NCBI GenBank assembly: GCA_964424125.1
Contig: CAYRHS010000051.1
Location: forward strand, 1-18,654
Length of the DNA stretch: 18,654 nt
From: CAYRHS01 sp964424125
GTDB lineage: Bacteria; Actinomycetota; Acidimicrobiia; IMCC26256; JAOSJL01
Reading direction: 5' to 3'
In this document: piece after piece, positions 16,362 to 18,654 of the stretch
Position numbering within the stretch: the first letter of the stretch is position 1
How the letters are laid out: each line of letters begins with the position of its first letter
Notes under the pieces: model-generated
Databases searched by the model: none
Told to the model about the DNA's origin: nothing
What the model saw: the letters and a program-made list of their open reading frames with translations, nothing else
Translations under genes and position numbers: made by a program

Positions 16362-17018
16362 GTGACGCCGAAGTCCTTCTTCCTCACCCCCGAGCTGCAC
16401 GCGTACCTGGTCGAGCACGCTGTTGCGCTCGACGACGTGCAGCAGGACCTGATCGCGGAGACGAGCGCGCTCGGCGACATCTCGACCATGCAGACCGCAC
16501 CCGAGCAGGGTGCGTTCATGACCGTGCTCACCCGTCTCATCGGTGCCGTTCGGGCGATCGAGGTCGGCACGTTCACCGGCTATTCGGCTCTCGCCGTTGC
16601 CTACGGGCTTCCCGACGACGGGCAGCTCGTGGCGCTCGACGTCAGCGAGGAGTGGACCGCGATCGCGCGGCGGCACTGGGAACGGGCGGGTGTCTCCGAC
16701 AGGATCGACCTGCGGCTCGGTCCCGCGCTCGACACACTGCGGGCGCTGCCGCGCGAGGAGACCTTCGACCTCGCGTTCATCGACGCCGACAAGCAGAGCT
16801 ACCCGGCGTACTACGAGGAGCTGCTCGCGCGACTCCGGCCCAACGGCGTAATCCTCGTCGACAACGTGCTCTGGTCGGGCCTCGTCCTCGACGAGTCCGC
16901 GGCCGACGACGACACGAAGGCGATCCGGGCCTTCAACGACGCGCTGGCGAGCGACGACCGGGTCGACGTCGTCCTGCTGCCGCTGGCCGACGGCCTCACG
17001 CTCGCCCGCAAGCGCTAG
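16362..17018 (+). CDS. Cation-dependent O-methyltransferase (caffeoyl-CoA/catechol type)
   Basis: From the GTG at 16362 the protein has 218 residues, the normal length for the family. An ATG 51 bases earlier lies inside the cupin gene and would add residues unlike the family. SAM-binding motif I is EVGTFTGYSA (67-76), with LDVSEEW (92-98) at the end of strand 2. The metal-binding residues are in IDADK (140-144) and DNVLWSG (167-173). The family methylates hydroxyls of catechols, phenylpropanoid-CoA esters and similar small molecules with Mg2+ or a related cation in the cytoplasm. With the neighbouring cupin it may act on an aromatic compound, but this is inference. It ends 9 bases before a perfect inverted repeat. 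Confidence 0.9.
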   Translation: MTPKSFFLTPELHAYLVEHAVALDDVQQDLIAETSALGDISTMQTAPEQGAFMTVLTRLIGAVRAIEVGTFTGYSALAVAYGLPDDGQLVALDVSEEWTAIARRHWERAGVSDRIDLRLGPALDTLRALPREETFDLAFIDADKQSYPAYYEELLARLRPNGVILVDNVLWSGLVLDESAADDDTKAIRAFNDALASDDRVDVVLLPLADGLTLARKR

Positions 17019-17026
17019 CGAAGAAA

Positions 17027-17077
17027 CCCCGGTGCGTTCACCAGCGTCGTAGGTGACGCGTCAGGAACGCACCGGGG
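17027..17077. terminator. Perfect 13-bp inverted repeat between convergent genes
   Basis: CCCCGGTGCGTTC (17027-17039) pairs exactly with GAACGCACCGGGG (17065-17077) around a 25-base loop. The loop side contains a second possible pairing, CACC with GGTG. The repeat nearly fills the 62-base gap between two convergent genes. On the minus strand it is followed by TTTCTT, so it best fits a terminator for the left-pointing gene. On the plus strand no T-run follows. Confidence 0.7.
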
Positions 17078-17080
17078 AGG

Positions 17081-18654
17081 TCAGCGGAGTGGGATCGGGC
17101 TGAGCTCGTTGCCGTCGAGCGCGAACAGCTCGACCGAGTTGTTCCCCGCGACGAGCAGGTCGGGAGGGACGAGGGCCGCGACGGTGTGGTCGGCGTCCTC
17201 CCAGTCGAAGGTCGGTACGACCGCAGCGACGCGGCCGTTCAGGACGATCGCCACGGTCACCGGATCCGCGCCCGCGCCCTCGAGGTGGCCGGAGACGTAG
17301 ACGGGAAGGGTGGCCGCGCTCGGGTCCACGTCGGCGAACGCGCCGACGTCGAGGGCGGCGGTGAACGGCGCGGGAGCACCACGTTCGAGCCCGTCGGCGG
17401 GCTGCCCGACGAGCTCGGGCCGCGGGCCGATGCGGTAGGAGCGCAACGGGTCGTCCGCAGGGGCGGTGAAGAACGTGTCGACGCCGCGCGCGAACGCCTC
17501 GGCCTGCCCGCTGGGCCCGTTGATCTCGTAGTGGTTCCCGGCGCCGACGATCCCGATCCCGGTCTGCGACTGGTAGAAGACCTTGTCGTCGGTCTCGCGA
17601 CCCTCCGGCTGGTCCACGAGCGAGATCCCGTCCACCTCCCAGGGGAGGTCGATGCCGAGCATGTCGGCGACCGTCGGGAGCACGTCGATGAGCTCCACGT
17701 TGGCGTCGCTCACCTCGCCCACCGTCTGGCCCGGCGCCTTGATGAACAGGGGGACCCAGGCGATCTCGGGGAGGATCTCCTCGGCCAGGTCCGCGGTGTC
17801 GACGCCCCGCACGAACTCGCCCGGGTCGAAGGCGACACCGTGGTCGGCGGTCACGACGATCAGCGCGTCGTCGAGCACGCCGAGCTCGTCGAGACGGTCG
17901 AGCAGCACGCCGATGAGCGCGTCCGTGTACTGCATCTGCAACAGGTGGCGCTGCCGACCGAGCTCGACCGGCCACGCGTCGTCGACCCAGCGGTCCTCGA
18001 CCTTGCCGGGCATGACCTCCGGGTAGTCGAAGGTCTGGCCCGACGGAAGGTACCGCCACGGCTCGTGGGGGAGCAGGATGTGGAGGTAGTCGAGGGTGGG
18101 CTCGCTCGTGTCGCCGACCTTGAGCCCGTCGAGGAACGCGTCGAAGCGCGTCGGTTGGTTGGCGTCGTAGTCGGCGAAGTCGACGGTGCGATCCTGGGGC
18201 GCGCTGCCGGCGATCGCGGGCTCGCCCGCGACCGACTCCACGAACCCCGCGGTCGGGTCGGTGCCGGAATCCTGGAGGGAGACCTGGTCGCGCCAAATGC
18301 CCCACGCGTCACGGAGCGTTTCTCGCAGGCCGCCGGTGTGCTCGGCGCCGGTCGTGGAGGCGCAGAGGTTGTCGGGACAGATGCGCGTGATCGACTCGGT
18401 GACGTCCAGGTCGTAGGCGCCCCCGAGCAGCGTGAAGAGGGAGTCGGGGTGGTCGGCCGCGATCGGCACCGTGCCGTCGACCGGGTGGTCGCCGGTGAGG
18501 ATGCTGGGAACCGCGTGCCAGGTCTGGCTGCTGACCGTCGTGGCGTTGCGGTACCACGTCGACATTCCTGCGAGCCGGGCCAGGTTCGGGTACAGCGTGG
18601 CGTCGAGTTCACCGTTGCTGTCGACGAGCGAAGCCATCGGGAGCTCGTCCATGA
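17081..18654 (-). CDS. Alkaline-phosphatase/sulfatase-superfamily protein, second paralogue (5' end outside window)
   Basis: The frame is open from the right edge to a TGA at 17081-17083; 523 residues are visible. The first visible Met aligns with a Val inside the catalytic core of the homologue at 5767-7980, so the true start and any membrane helices lie outside the window. Visible features, numbered from that Met: the metal-binding DEL (2-4), QTWHAVPSILTG (43-54) with Thr44 at the position of the sulfatase Cys, HILLPHEPWRYLP (191-203), VVTADHGVAFDPG (267-279) and PLFIKAPGQT (301-310). As in the homologue, no formylglycine motif exists, so a phospho-type substrate is more likely than a sulfate ester. 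The beta-rich C-terminal extension (about 448-523) is also present. It converges on the O-methyltransferase. Confidence 0.85.
   Translation of the reverse strand, partial: MDELPMASLVDSNGELDATLYPNLARLAGMSTWYRNATTVSSQTWHAVPSILTGDHPVDGTVPIAADHPDSLFTLLGGAYDLDVTESITRICPDNLCASTTGAEHTGGLRETLRDAWGIWRDQVSLQDSGTDPTAGFVESVAGEPAIAGSAPQDRTVDFADYDANQPTRFDAFLDGLKVGDTSEPTLDYLHILLPHEPWRYLPSGQTFDYPEVMPGKVEDRWVDDAWPVELGRQRHLLQMQYTDALIGVLLDRLDELGVLDDALIVVTADHGVAFDPGEFVRGVDTADLAEEILPEIAWVPLFIKAPGQTVGEVSDANVELIDVLPTVADMLGIDLPWEVDGISLVDQPEGRETDDKVFYQSQTGIGIVGAGNHYEINGPSGQAEAFARGVDTFFTAPADDPLRSYRIGPRPELVGQPADGLERGAPAPFTAALDVGAFADVDPSAATLPVYVSGHLEGAGADPVTVAIVLNGRVAAVVPTFDWEDADHTVAALVPPDLLVAGNNSVELFALDGNELSPIPLR

Noticed and set aside
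14462..16576. 704-codon open frame on the minus strand
   Set aside because: It lies antisense to the third acyltransferase, the cupin and the methyltransferase, all with clear motifs; its composition is that of a shadow frame.
1..18654. Mobile element, prophage or CRISPR array
   Set aside because: No transposase, integrase, direct-repeat array or tRNA-associated junction was found; the sequence repetition comes from paralogous genes.

Overview
The window is high-GC, densely packed DNA with no intergenic gap longer than about 140 bases. Codon use is strongly G/C at third positions, GTG and TTG starts occur, and TAnnnT-type -10 elements are visible. The protein families suggest a free-living actinobacterium, perhaps of the Acidimicrobiia type. 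That placement is inference, because there is no rRNA or other marker gene. No tRNA, CRISPR array, insertion sequence or phage gene was seen.

Left part (1-3191, + strand): the 3' end of an 8-oxoguanine-deaminase-like amidohydrolase is followed 2 bases later by a protein with two ABM (antibiotic biosynthesis monooxygenase-like) domains and three membrane helices. Next comes a two-domain methyltransferase carrying two separate SAM-binding folds in one chain.

Centre-left (3240-7980, - strand): a two-gene operon. A five-helix membrane protein with an extracellular alkaline-phosphatase-superfamily domain comes first. Its stop codon is one base from the start of a large membrane protein with an embedded spermidine-synthase-like domain. 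Both face away from the genes to their right.

Centre and right (8040-17018): three paralogous acyltransferase-3/SGNH fusion proteins. The first is split by a frameshift near 8940. The second and third are intact and overlap by 8 bases. A UDP-galactopyranose-mutase-like FAD oxidoreductase lies on the opposite strand between the first and second copies. After the third copy the same strand continues with a DAD-type cupin and a cation-dependent O-methyltransferase. A perfect 13-bp inverted repeat then separates this run from a convergent second paralogue of the phosphatase-superfamily protein (17081 to the window end).

Together the set looks like a locus for decorating an exported or cell-surface glycan. 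The acyltransferases would bring acyl groups across the membrane and the SGNH domains transfer or remove them. The Thr-nucleophile phosphatase-superfamily proteins could add or remove phospho-groups. The FAD enzyme and methyltransferases could modify sugars. No glycosyltransferase is present here, so the substrate is unknown. The clearest oddities are the frameshift in the first acyltransferase, the altered active site of the spermidine-synthase-like domain, and two 'sulfatase' proteins with Thr where sulfatases have Cys or Ser.
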